Assembly (NCBI GenBank): GCA_947585115.1
Contig: CANPWW010000020.1
Coordinates: 1-35,858 of the forward strand
DNA: 35,858 bases
Origin: an uncultured Monoglobus sp.
GTDB taxonomy: Bacteria > Bacillota > Clostridia > Monoglobales > Monoglobaceae
Direction of reading: 5' to 3'
Part shown: positions 1 through 8,405 of the stretch, piece by piece
Layout: each line of letters begins with the position of its first letter
Numbering within the stretch: the stretch's first letter is position 1
Notes under the pieces: generated by a model
Databases searched by the model: none
What the model saw: the letters and a program-made list of their open reading frames with translations, nothing else
What the model was told of the DNA's origin: nothing
Made by a program: the position numbers and the translations under genes

Positions 1-4
1 TGAA

Positions 5-556
5 TCAAAGATCAAATTGATTTTTTATCATCTGCGCAACAACATCAGGCGCAAGGTTTGTGTTGTCGATCTTCATGTAATTTTCAAACGGAATTTCCCC
101 GTCCATACTCTCAAGGCGATATTTTTTATCATCATCTATCAGTCTTTGGTTGGACACCGGAACATTTCTTTTTGAGGCTTTATTTAGAAGGCGATTATCC
201 GTTGCGTTTCTCTTTAAGCGAACTTCACGGGAGGCAACAAGCTCTACATAGTAGAATTCCGTATCGTATGGCATAAAAATATTCTTTACATACTCCACAT
301 AATCCCAGTCAGACTGCTGGTCAAAAGCCCACATATAGGTGAAAATCATCCCATAATTATCCGTCTTGGCAAACTCCTCAAACACAACCTGACGAAGCCT
401 ACTTATTACTGCGCCGTTATACTGTCCAAAAATTTTAATGACCGGTTCAATGGTCATATGATTGTGAAACAATCTCAGTCCGGTTATTTTCGCCAACTCT
501 TGGCCGACAGTCATTTTGCCCACAGCGGCATTTCCAATCATAAATAATAATTTCAT
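5..556 (-). CDS. P-loop nucleotide-binding (AAA/shikimate-kinase-like) protein
   Basis: A complete 183-residue cytoplasmic protein with a P-loop at residues 8-16 (GNAAVGKMT), which fits the GxxxxGK pattern followed by M-T. Small uncharacterised ATP-binding proteins related to shikimate and adenylylsulfate kinases often start this way. A hydrophobic beta strand precedes the loop, and an Arg-rich helix in the second half (around LKRNATDNRLL) resembles the lid region of small-molecule kinases. No membrane segment is visible. ATG at 556 is supported by an AAGGG-type ribosome site about 8 bases upstream. It is read leftward and its stop lies 4 bases from the window edge, so nothing can be said about what follows. 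The family suggests phosphotransfer to a small molecule, but the substrate is unknown. It could also be a simple ATP-binding protein without kinase activity. Confidence 0.75.
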   Translation of the reverse strand: MKLLFMIGNAAVGKMTVGQELAKITGLRLFHNHMTIEPVIKIFGQYNGAVISRLRQVVFEEFAKTDNYGMIFTYMWAFDQQSDWDYVEYVKNIFMPYDTEFYYVELVASREVRLKRNATDNRLLNKASKRNVPVSNQRLIDDDKKYRLESMDGEIPFENYMKIDNTNLAPDVVAQMIKNQFDL

Positions 557-758
557 TTTCTTTTCTGCCCTTTCTGCAATTTTCCCTTGTATTTGACGAA
601 TTCAAATTCCGATTTATCGTTAGTTTGGTTATAAAATAATCTCTAACGCCGCCCGCGCGGGGCTTAAATTTAAAGAAAAACGACAATGTTAACAATTTGT
701 TCAACACTTTTTCACATTTTCTTAACCCATTTTCGAAAAAAGGGGGTATAATAGTTAT

Positions 759-844
759 CGTAGCAAGTCATTGTTACAGAGTTAAAACATAACTCCCTCC
801 CTTTTAATTTTTTGGACCGCTTTCCCCAAAGCGGTCATTTTTTT
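759..844 (+). ncRNA. candidate small RNA with C-rich segments
   Basis: A perfect -10 box (TATAAT, 747-752) lies in an otherwise gene-free gap, and about 60 bases later a strong intrinsic terminator (815-844) reads in the same direction. No open frame lies between them, so a short RNA of about 85 nt is the simplest explanation. The unpaired part holds a C-rich run near 793-801 (CTCCCTCCC) complementary to Shine-Dalgarno sequences, and the terminator loop is CCCC. C-rich loops like these are typical of Gram-positive trans-acting small RNAs such as RsaE/RoxS. The -35 box is weak (TTAACC with a 19-base spacer), so the promoter is uncertain. Confidence 0.3.
815..844 (+). terminator. rho-independent terminator (rightward)
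   Basis: A 9-bp perfect stem (GACCGCTTT / AAAGCGGTC) with a CCCC loop is followed by A and seven T. The T run is on the + strand side only, so it ends rightward transcription. No protein-coding gene reads into it from the left. Confidence 0.7.
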
Positions 845-845
845 G

Positions 846-1367
846 CTATAAATTCAGCTCGTACAGGCAAAACTCGGGTATCTCGGGGATGCCTCGCTTT
901 AAGTCCTTGGTGCCGGCGTATTTAAAGCCCATTGATTCATAAAGTCTCATCGCCGGCGTGTTTGTGGGCACCACATCGAGGCGCAGCGCCTTTTTGCCGC
1001 TCTCTCTCGCAATCTTCACGCATTCCTCTACCATGGCCCTGCCGATGCCTTTGCGGTAGAGCCGCGGATCGGAGGCGAGGGCGTGCACGGTCAGAACCTG
1101 ATCGGGCCTGAGGTCCGCGCTCCATTCGCCGACCGAGTAGTCGCCCTGAGGATCCTCGCAAATCACGAACAGGCCGAGGATATTTCCGTCCTCGACGCAG
1201 GCGTGCAGGCTGCCCTCGGCTATTGCCGCCTCCGCGCTGGCGCGGCCCGGATAATCGCCGGGCGTCCACTTGGGATAGTTTATATGCCCGGCGAGATACG
1301 CGGTCACCATGTCATAAAATTCCGCCGCCGCGTCGAGGTGCTTTGGTTCGCATTTAATTATTTTCAT
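846..1367 (-). CDS. GNAT-family N-acetyltransferase
   Basis: A 173-residue GCN5-related acetyltransferase, which would transfer an acetyl group from acetyl-CoA to an amine of unknown identity. The acetyl-CoA pyrophosphate loop is visible as RKGIGRAM, and the C-terminal motif NTPAMRLYESMGF is the usual GNAT motif B. ATG at 1367 (MKIIKCEP) is preferred: it has a GGAG ribosome site 8 bases upstream and matches the usual domain start. The open frame runs further upstream to 1466, but that would overlap the end of the aldo/keto reductase gene by about 80 bases and adds a low-complexity basic stretch. The gene lies 19 bases downstream of the reductase gene and is probably the last gene of the operon starting at 7460. 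Its link to sugar metabolism is unclear. Confidence 0.85.
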   Translation of the reverse strand: MKIIKCEPKHLDAAAEFYDMVTAYLAGHINYPKWTPGDYPGRASAEAAIAEGSLHACVEDGNILGLFVICEDPQGDYSVGEWSADLRPDQVLTVHALASDPRLYRKGIGRAMVEECVKIARESGKKALRLDVVPTNTPAMRLYESMGFKYAGTKDLKRGIPEIPEFCLYELNL

Positions 1368-1386
1368 ATGTATCTCCGATCCTGTT

Positions 1387-2418
1387 TTAAACTTCGACCT
1401 CTCCGGCGAGGACTTTTTTGTAGTCCTCGTAGTTTTTCTTAAGAAGCTCGGGCGTGTTGAGCTCATACGGGCATTTTGATTTGCATTGTCCGCAGTTTAA
1501 GCAGTTCTCGATCTTTTTCATCTCGGCCTGCATCGCCTCGGTCAGCCACGCCTTGGAGGGCGCGCGCCGCAGCATCAGCGACATTCTGGCGCAGTTGTTT
1601 ATCAAGATGCCTGCGGGGCAGGGCATGCAGTAGCCGCAGCCGCGGCAAAACTCGCCGCTGAGCTCCTCTTTTTCGCTCTCAATATATTTTCTTATCTCGT
1701 CGGTCATTTTTGGCGTGTTTTCAAAATAGGCGAGCCACTCGTCGAGCTCGCTCTCGCGCTGGATGCCCCAGATGGGGAGCACATTGTCAAACTGCGAGAT
1801 AAACGCCATCGCCGCCTCGGAGCGCGTTATCAGTCCGCCCGAAAGCCCCTTCATGGCGATAAATCCCACGCCGTTTTTCTCGCAAAGCTTCACCAGCTCG
1901 ATCTCGCGCTCGGAAGAAAGGTAGCTGAACGGGTACTGGAGTGTCTCGTATAGCCCCGACTCGGCTATGTCAAAGGCCACCCGGATCTTGTGCGCCGTTA
2001 TTCCGATATGCCTGATCTTTCCCTGCTCCTTTGCTTTGAGCAGACACTCATACATGCCCGTGCCGTCTCCCGGCGCGTAGCATCTGTCGGCGCAGTGCAG
2101 CTGGTATATGTCGATATAGTCGGTCTTGAGCAGTTTAAGCGAGGTGTCGAGCTGCTCCCAAAACTCCTCGGGCGTGTGAGCCATGGTTTTGGTGGCAATA
2201 TACATCTTGTCGCGCACGCCCATGCCGCCGAAAGCCATGCCCAGCTTTTCCTCGCTGTCGCTGTAGGCTCGGGCGGTGTCGAAAAAGTTCATGCCGCCTT
2301 CGTATGCCCTGCGCAGGATCTTTACCGCCGTCTCCTTGTCGGCCCTCTGTATCGGCAGCGCGCCGAACGCGTTTTGAGAAACGGTTATGCCCGTTTTTCC
2401 CAATGTCACATTTTTCAT
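1387..2418 (-). CDS. aldo/keto reductase with C-terminal 2x[4Fe-4S] ferredoxin-like domain
   Basis: A 343-residue cytoplasmic oxidoreductase. Residues 1-250 form the aldo/keto reductase barrel with the catalytic tetrad D47, Y52 (FFDTARAY), K77 (ATK) and H108 (YQLH). The C-terminal part carries two cysteine clusters, C258/C261/C264/C267 and C306/C309/C312/C316, the latter in the ferredoxin pattern CxxCxxCxxxCP. Such iron-sulfur AKRs are common in anaerobic Clostridia. They probably use reduced ferredoxin or a flavin partner as well as, or instead of, NADPH, but their substrates are mostly unknown. ATG at 2418 has a GGAG site. The gene starts 20 bases after the GH3 fusion gene ends, which indicates co-transcription and suggests reduction of a sugar or sugar-derived carbonyl. 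A paralogue lies at 22123-23241. Confidence 0.9.
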   Translation of the reverse strand: MKNVTLGKTGITVSQNAFGALPIQRADKETAVKILRRAYEGGMNFFDTARAYSDSEEKLGMAFGGMGVRDKMYIATKTMAHTPEEFWEQLDTSLKLLKTDYIDIYQLHCADRCYAPGDGTGMYECLLKAKEQGKIRHIGITAHKIRVAFDIAESGLYETLQYPFSYLSSEREIELVKLCEKNGVGFIAMKGLSGGLITRSEAAMAFISQFDNVLPIWGIQRESELDEWLAYFENTPKMTDEIRKYIESEKEELSGEFCRGCGYCMPCPAGILINNCARMSLMLRRAPSKAWLTEAMQAEMKKIENCLNCGQCKSKCPYELNTPELLKKNYEDYKKVLAGEVEV

Positions 2419-2438
2419 TTTATCATCTCCAATTTTTA

Positions 2439-5400
2439 TTAAACCAAATAATAAACGTTTTCAAATCCCATTTCCTTGGCGCGCAGCACCGCCTCGGCGG
2501 ACCAGATTCCCCTGCTGCAGCAGAACACGATCTTGGTCTCGCGGCCGTAGGTCGATATCTTTTGGAGCTCATTAAGCGGCACATTGACCGCGCCCTCTAA
2601 TCTCGTCGGCTCGGCTTTGAACACCTCGCGCTCGCGCACGTCTATCGCGGCAGCGCCGCCCGCGATCAGAGCCATCGCCTCGTCTATGCTTATCTGATCG
2701 GCGCCCATGGCGGTCATCGAGATCTCTTTTCTCTCGTCCGCGCCGTCTCCGCGCAAGATCATAACGCCGTCTGAAATATCTATGCTCTTTATGTCAAAAT
2801 CGCAGACCTTTTTGCGCGTTCGGCATTTGGGACAGTCGGTTATGACTATAACCTCTCCGCCGCCGCAGCCCGCGTACAGCCTGTCTTTGTATGCCGCTAT
2901 GCCGCAGATCTTCGGCGGCTTGTCAAAGCCGATGACGCTCAGATCGACCTCGCTCCACTGTCTGCCCGTGTCGCTGAGATATATCTTCTCCTCGCCGTTT
3001 ATGTTTCTGTCAAGCCTCGCGAATCCTATATCCGCACTGAGACTTTGTACAGTCTTTTGATTCGGCTCCGCTCCGCCGCGGTAGTCCACGATCACGGCGT
3101 ACAGGCTCTTGTTCGCGCCTCCGCCGTAGGTGTAAATCGGAGCCGATGTGTCGGCAGTCTCGGCCGATACGACCGTTTTATGCCCGGGATGCGAGAGCCC
3201 CGACGCCAGACGCACGCCGTTTTGGACTATGTACTGCTCTCTGTCCTCGCCGCCGTCGAATATGACCGTCACGCGGCAGGGCGCCTCGGTAGTGAAGAAC
3301 AGACACGCTCTGTCCTCGCCGCCTTCTCCGCCCTGCCAGTCGCGGGTAAACTTCAGCTTTTCTCCGCCGGTATCAAAATCATACTCGGTGCAGGTGTGGT
3401 ATTTCAGCGGCCCGTAGCCCGTGAGGCCGTTGATCTCGGGCAGCTTGACCGCGCCGCTTTTGTCGAACAGCGCCGCGTAGGCCGGGTCGCTCGCGGAATA
3501 TATCACGCGGCGCGGAGCTTTAGGCGCGGAATACTTGAGCTTTGTCTCGGCTCCGCAAATATTGAGGGTTATCTCCTCCCCCTCTTTCGCGCCGGTTTCG
3601 ATCTCGTATACACCGCCGCCACAAACCGCCGCGGTCTTGCCGCCGCAGCGCAGCGTGTCGGACTTCGGCTCACCGACGCCGACATAATTCACATAAGCGG
3701 CAGCTTTGCCGCCGGTGCCGCACTCGACCGCGGCGATCTTATAAGGAGCATCGGCATCCGTCTCTTCGTATATCATTTTAAACTTGTCAATATCGGCGCC
3801 GCCCGCCGCGAGCCCGATATCCGCAAGGCCGTTAAAATCGGCTCCGCATTTGCGTATCGCCGCGGGGTCCGCTTTGAGCGTGATCTCGCTCCAGTCATCG
3901 GTCGGCTCCGCTATGCCCTCGGCGATCACCGAGCCGCCCGACATAAGCCGAACCGCGGCCGCAGGGCCGCCGAAACGGTACCTCAGACAAACCTCTTTCA
4001 AGTTCTCGATATTCAGGCCGCAGTATTTCAAAACGCGCGCTCCGGTACTCGCGGCATATCCTCCGCTTTCCGTTCCGCCGTCCTTCGCGGTCAGGTCGGC
4101 GCCGCCGCCGTTATCGGCAGTCTCGGCCTCGATCGGCAGATTTATGTATATAAGGCTTTCACCGCGGCGCAGGTTTTCAATATCGACTGCGCGGACCCTC
4201 ACAAGGCCGCTGCCCGACGCGATCAGCTTTTTATCTTTAAGCTCGGCGGTTTTCCGTTTTGAGCCGCTAAGATCCTCCGCGCTCCACGCGGCGCCGATCT
4301 CGGCTCCCGTTCCGTCTTTGGCGATAAGCGCGTATTCTCCGCGCTTTCCGATAACGCCGTTTTCGGCGCCGACCGCCTCGACCGCGAGGCTCATTTCAAG
4401 TTTGTCGGGCTCAACGTTTTCAAGATCGCGCAGCGTTTCATCAAGAGCTGTTTTCAACTCGTCAAGCTTGACCGCTCGACCTATCCTGCCGATCCCGTCC
4501 GAAAAAATTTTGTCAAGCAGCCTTAGATTGTTTTCCGAATACGCCTCGGGGCGCAGTCCGCTCCGAGCGGCTTTCAGCTTTGCCTCGGCATCGGCTTTGC
4601 TTTTTTCGTCCGCCTTGAGCTCGGGGATATTCACGATCGGGAACTGCGCGCTCTTTGTCTCGCCGCCGAATGTGACAGCCGCGGTGATCATCGTGACGCC
4701 GCCGCAGGGTCCGGGCAGGACTGTTCCGTCCGCCTCCGCTCGGGCGATCTCCTCGTTATCGCTTTTGTATTTTGTATTGGTTTCGTTTAGTTTGAGAAAG
4801 CTCTCGTCGGTCAGCGCCGCGGAAAGCTCCGCGCGAACGCTTGTGACCGTCTCGACCATATCTCCGCTCACCAGTCCGCGGACTATCACGCCGCTCGGCA
4901 GCGCCGCCACGGTTTTGAGCGTCGGCGTTATGCCGCTCGTGATCTCAAATTCCGCCGAAAGGCCTAAATCGGCCGAGTTTTTCGCCGCGTATATTTTGTA
5001 TTTTCCGGGATGGACCGCGGTCTTTTGCACCGCCTCGTCAAAAAATCTCAAATCGCGCATGCTTATCTTCGCCGCGGCGGTCTTGGTCTCCTCGGGACCG
5101 AGCGCAAGCTTCTCAAAGCCCACAAGGCATATCTTCGGCAGCCCCTTGATATTCGGGAATCCCGCATAGAACTGCACGGTCTCCATGCCGAAAACGCCGC
5201 CTGTGTTTGTGACGTCGACAAGTGCCTCGATCTCGCCGTCGGCCCCCGCCGCGGCGCTTGAAAGCCTCAGGTTTTTATATTCAAATTCCGAATAGCTCAG
5301 TCCGAATCCGAACGGGTAGACCGGTGTATTTTTATAATATCTGTACGTCCTGCCGGGGAAGTCTTTTTTATCGTCCGACTTTATTTCGTAATTGTTATAG

Positions 5401-7460
5401 TATCTTGTAATGCCGTCGTCGCCCACGGTTCCCTTTACGCCCACGGGCATTTTTTCAAGGTCTGAGTTTTTGTACCATGTGGTCGTCAGTTTGCCCGAGG
5501 GATTTACCGCGCCGCACAGCACTCGACCTATAGCCGAGCCCTGGGTCTGGCCGTTATACGACGTCCAGAGTATCGCCCTCGCGCCTTTTTCGAAGGGCTC
5601 GACGTCTATCTGTCCAACCGTCTGCAGCGCGACAACCGTCTTTTCGGGGTACGTTTCCGTGAGCGCGCGGACGTGGGCCTGGCTCTCGGGCAGCGCGATA
5701 CTGCCTCGGTCGTTGAACTCCGCCGAATCGGAGAGCGTCGTGCCCGCGTAGGCGATTATGACGTCCGCCTCGTCGAGCTCTTTTCTGTATTTGTCAACCG
5801 AGAACATACCCGCCTCGGCCTCAAACTCGATATAAAGGTCGGCGGTCTCGCAGTAGCCGCCCGCCTCTCCGGTATAGCCGCCCTTTGGGTCGGAGGCTTT
5901 GAGCTCCGCCACCTGAGGGCCGCCGAAGCCGTAGTACAGCTTGATTTTGCCTCCGGCCAGCGGCTCGATATCGGCCTCGACCGAAACGACGTCTCTGAAA
6001 TCAACGCTCGGGATCAGCGCCGCGCCCTTTCGGGTCACTCCGAAAAATCCAAACTCCACGCTCTCCATGCCCTCGGCTTTCGCCGAGCCGAGATCAACTT
6101 CTCTGGTTCCGCCGTTTTTCAGCAAAAGCCTCATGCCCCGTATGTTCATCAGCGGCGTGTCGTCGGTGGCGCCGCCCAAATATTTGAGCTCGGCGCCCGG
6201 GCAGGCTTTTTTAAGCTCCGCCGATATCCCCTCAAGGGGCGTGACGGTGCGCTCGGGTGAGCCCGAGTAGTCGCCCAGCACGATCTCGTCCGCCAAAGCG
6301 CCGACCAGCGCCGCGCTCTTTATGCTTTTGTCAAGCGGCAGTATGCCGTCGTTTTTCAGCAGCACCCACGACTGCTCGGCGGCCTCCTCGGCGACCGCAA
6401 TATGCTCAGGCGTCTCCAATACGTCCGCGGTTATTTCTCTGTAGGGCGGATTTTTATCAAACTCGCCTGTGCGCATCCTTTGAAGGAACAAATTGTATAT
6501 GTTTATATTCAGCTCGTCCTCGGTTATGCTGCCGTTTTTCACCGCCTCGAGCACGCTGCCCGCCGAGGCCGAATATCCGCAGTCGGTGTCGGCTCCATTC
6601 AGAAAGCCTTTCACCGTCGCCGCCGACTGGGGCACGGCGTTTATATCCTCACCCGGAAACAGCACGGTTTTGTATGCCGCGGTGTTGTTAAGGTCGCCGA
6701 ACGCGCCGCAGTCGCCCGTGACATAGCCTTTAAAGCCCCAGGTGCGGCGCAGCAGGTCTTTTAAAATATACGGATTCGCCGTGGCGGGAACGTAGTCATA
6801 GAGCAGCTTTCCGCCGCGGTATATCGTGGTCGCGTTGTACGAGCTCATGGCCGATGCCGGAGCCGCGCTTTCAACTATGTTCTGGAACACGCGGGCGTAG
6901 TAGTCGCGCAGGGTCCGCTCGCTCATGACCGAGGCGCCCACGCGGCGCTCCTTTTCCACGTTGTTGGCGACAAAATGCTTGACCGTCGCGATGGTCTTTA
7001 TATACTTTTTGTCGCCGCCCTGCATTCCCTTGACAAACTCGCTCCCCAGCCTGCCGCTGAGAAACGGGTCCTCGCCGTAGGTCTCCTCGTTTCTGCCCCA
7101 GCGCGGATCGCGCGCCATGTTGACGGTCGGGCTCCAGTATGAAAGATCGGTGCGCGGATTTTTTCCGTGCGCCTCGGTCGAGGTTATCTCGGCCGCACGG
7201 CGCACCAGATCGAGGTTCCATGTGTTTGACATGGAGAGGCTTGTGGGAAAGCTGGTCGCCTTGCCCTGCCGCGCCACGCCGTGCAGCGCCTCGCGCCAGT
7301 AGTTATAGGCCGAGACCCCCAGGCGCGGGATCGCCGCCGCCTCGTTTTTGAGCTGCGACGCCTTTTCCTCAAGGGTCATGCGCGAGACCAAGTCAGCCGC
7401 GCGCTCCTCGAACGATAAGCTCTCGTCAAGATACGCGGGTATTTTTTTGCTTTTTGCCAT
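2439..7460 (-). CDS. GH3 family glycoside hydrolase fused to C-terminal modules and a rhodanese domain
   Basis: A 1673-residue protein. Residues about 15-345 are the GH3 N-terminal barrel, with the substrate-contacting KHF motif at 161-163 and the expected nucleophile D250 in GYVTGDC. Residues about 365-665 are the GH3 C-terminal domain, apparently with a beta-rich insertion at about 435-555. E581 (SAEFNDR) is a candidate acid/base. A fibronectin-III-like domain follows (745-840). The motifs YWREALHG and TGDC resemble the beta-xylosidase/arabinosidase branch of GH3. Residues 850-1580 are not typical of GH3: Ig-like strands, a helical FIVAR-like segment (950-1020), a carbohydrate-binding-like beta domain (about 1100-1235) and a cysteine-containing patch (CPKC at 1543). 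Residues 1588-1673 are a rhodanese domain with a DVRE motif and active-site loop C1648-S-R-G-I-W-S. The M1 start has no signal peptide, so the enzyme is predicted to be cytoplasmic. ATG at 7460 has an AAAGGCGG site. It is the first gene of the operon with the aldo/keto reductase and GNAT genes. Confidence 0.9.
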   Translation of the reverse strand: MAKSKKIPAYLDESLSFEERAADLVSRMTLEEKASQLKNEAAAIPRLGVSAYNYWREALHGVARQGKATSFPTSLSMSNTWNLDLVRRAAEITSTEAHGKNPRTDLSYWSPTVNMARDPRWGRNEETYGEDPFLSGRLGSEFVKGMQGGDKKYIKTIATVKHFVANNVEKERRVGASVMSERTLRDYYARVFQNIVESAAPASAMSSYNATTIYRGGKLLYDYVPATANPYILKDLLRRTWGFKGYVTGDCGAFGDLNNTAAYKTVLFPGEDINAVPQSAATVKGFLNGADTDCGYSASAGSVLEAVKNGSITEDELNINIYNLFLQRMRTGEFDKNPPYREITADVLETPEHIAVAEEAAEQSWVLLKNDGILPLDKSIKSAALVGALADEIVLGDYSGSPERTVTPLEGISAELKKACPGAELKYLGGATDDTPLMNIRGMRLLLKNGGTREVDLGSAKAEGMESVEFGFFGVTRKGAALIPSVDFRDVVSVEADIEPLAGGKIKLYYGFGGPQVAELKASDPKGGYTGEAGGYCETADLYIEFEAEAGMFSVDKYRKELDEADVIIAYAGTTLSDSAEFNDRGSIALPESQAHVRALTETYPEKTVVALQTVGQIDVEPFEKGARAILWTSYNGQTQGSAIGRVLCGAVNPSGKLTTTWYKNSDLEKMPVGVKGTVGDDGITRYYNNYEIKSDDKKDFPGRTYRYYKNTPVYPFGFGLSYSEFEYKNLRLSSAAAGADGEIEALVDVTNTGGVFGMETVQFYAGFPNIKGLPKICLVGFEKLALGPEETKTAAAKISMRDLRFFDEAVQKTAVHPGKYKIYAAKNSADLGLSAEFEITSGITPTLKTVAALPSGVIVRGLVSGDMVETVTSVRAELSAALTDESFLKLNETNTKYKSDNEEIARAEADGTVLPGPCGGVTMITAAVTFGGETKSAQFPIVNIPELKADEKSKADAEAKLKAARSGLRPEAYSENNLRLLDKIFSDGIGRIGRAVKLDELKTALDETLRDLENVEPDKLEMSLAVEAVGAENGVIGKRGEYALIAKDGTGAEIGAAWSAEDLSGSKRKTAELKDKKLIASGSGLVRVRAVDIENLRRGESLIYINLPIEAETADNGGGADLTAKDGGTESGGYAASTGARVLKYCGLNIENLKEVCLRYRFGGPAAAVRLMSGGSVIAEGIAEPTDDWSEITLKADPAAIRKCGADFNGLADIGLAAGGADIDKFKMIYEETDADAPYKIAAVECGTGGKAAAYVNYVGVGEPKSDTLRCGGKTAAVCGGGVYEIETGAKEGEEITLNICGAETKLKYSAPKAPRRVIYSASDPAYAALFDKSGAVKLPEINGLTGYGPLKYHTCTEYDFDTGGEKLKFTRDWQGGEGGEDRACLFFTTEAPCRVTVIFDGGEDREQYIVQNGVRLASGLSHPGHKTVVSAETADTSAPIYTYGGGANKSLYAVIVDYRGGAEPNQKTVQSLSADIGFARLDRNINGEEKIYLSDTGRQWSEVDLSVIGFDKPPKICGIAAYKDRLYAGCGGGEVIVITDCPKCRTRKKVCDFDIKSIDISDGVMILRGDGADERKEISMTAMGADQISIDEAMALIAGGAAAIDVREREVFKAEPTRLEGAVNVPLNELQKISTYGRETKIVFCCSRGIWSAEAVLRAKEMGFENVYYLV

Positions 7461-7526
7461 ATTCTTTCCGCCTTTCGATATTGTAACGGTTATTGCTCAA
7501 ATTAATAATTGTTAAAATTTTTATTC

Positions 7527-7555
7527 TTGTATTTTAAACTATAATGCGCTATAAT
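7527..7555 (+). promoter_or_regulatory. sigma-A-type promoter of the AraC regulator gene
   Basis: TTGTAT (7527-7532), a 17-base spacer and TATAAT (7550-7555), placed about 60 bases before the regulator start codon. The region is shared with the divergent GH3 operon, for which no clear promoter could be picked out. Confidence 0.6.
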
Positions 7556-7613
7556 AATAGTCGGTAAAATCAAAATACAAGCCAAAATTTGCTGTTTTCG
7601 GGAGGTAATTTTT

Positions 7614-8405
7614 ATGGTGCCCTTTTATGAAATCCAGCCGTCGGACCTTAACGTGATACACAACTACCGCGAGATCAGGTTCCACGCCCATCTGCACAAG
7701 CACATCGAGATCGTGTATGTTTTCGAGGGCGGCCAGCACGTGAATATCGACGGCCAAAAATACGAGGTCAAAGCCGGACAGGCCGCGATAATCTTTCCCG
7801 ACATCGTGCACCACTACTACCGCGATAATGTGCGCCCCGCGGACGGAGTGCTGGTGATCTGCCACCCGAGGATATTCGGAAACATTTTTCCCGATATTTC
7901 CAACTCGCGGCCCGAGTCTCCGCTTATTACGGAGGTGGACAAGGAAACGGCCTGCGCCTTCACGGGGATCGCCGACTGCACCTCGTTTTCCGAAAAACTC
8001 GGTTGGTCTTTGGTAATTATATCAAAGCTTCTGAAAAAAATCAAGATAAATAAAGATAAACATATCCCCGTTGAGAGCCTCGCGGAAAAAATGATAGAAT
8101 ACATATCGCTTAACTTCAAGCAGGACATTTCTCTCGATACTCTGGCCGAGGAATTCAGCGTCAGCAAATATTATATTTCGCATATATTTTCAAACAGGAT
8201 ACGTATCAATTTCCGCAGCTATCTTGCTCTGCTCCGCACCGAGTACGCCGCGGGGCTGATACGATCCACAAACGACAGCATAACAAATATCTGCCTGAAC
8301 GCGGGATTTTCCAGCCAGAGGACATTCAACCGCGCGTTCAAGCAGATATACGGCGTGACGCCGAGAGAGTATAAAAACAATATCAGCGAATTTTATAAAA
8401 ATTAA
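7614..8405 (+). CDS. AraC-family transcriptional regulator (cupin sensor + HTH)
   Basis: A 263-residue DNA-binding regulator. The N-terminal half (about 1-105) is a cupin-like sugar-sensing domain with the typical HxHxxIEIVYVFEG and FPDIVHHYY segments. The C-terminal 100 residues form the double helix-turn-helix, ending in the AraC signature around GFSSQRTFNRAFKQIYGVTPREYK. ATG at 7614 is preceded by a GGAGG site 9 bases upstream. The gene is divergent from the GH3/aldo-keto reductase/GNAT operon with 153 bases between start codons, the usual arrangement for a local activator responding to a sugar released by the enzyme. Its stop codon overlaps the stop of the converging polymerase gene by three bases (shared TTAA). 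Confidence 0.9.
   Translation: MVPFYEIQPSDLNVIHNYREIRFHAHLHKHIEIVYVFEGGQHVNIDGQKYEVKAGQAAIIFPDIVHHYYRDNVRPADGVLVICHPRIFGNIFPDISNSRPESPLITEVDKETACAFTGIADCTSFSEKLGWSLVIISKLLKKIKINKDKHIPVESLAEKMIEYISLNFKQDISLDTLAEEFSVSKYYISHIFSNRIRINFRSYLALLRTEYAAGLIRSTNDSITNICLNAGFSSQRTFNRAFKQIYGVTPREYKNNISEFYKN

Noticed and set aside
1368-1466. N-terminal extension of the GNAT acetyltransferase
   Set aside because: It would overlap the reductase gene by about 80 bases, is low-complexity and basic, and a better ATG with GGAG exists at 1367.
3045-5169. Long open frames on the + strand opposite the GH3 fusion gene (for example 3045-4262 and 3784-5169)
   Set aside because: They are antisense to a clearly coding frame with family motifs, have no ribosome sites, and are rich in Arg, Ser, Ala and Pro, as expected from complementing GC-biased codons.
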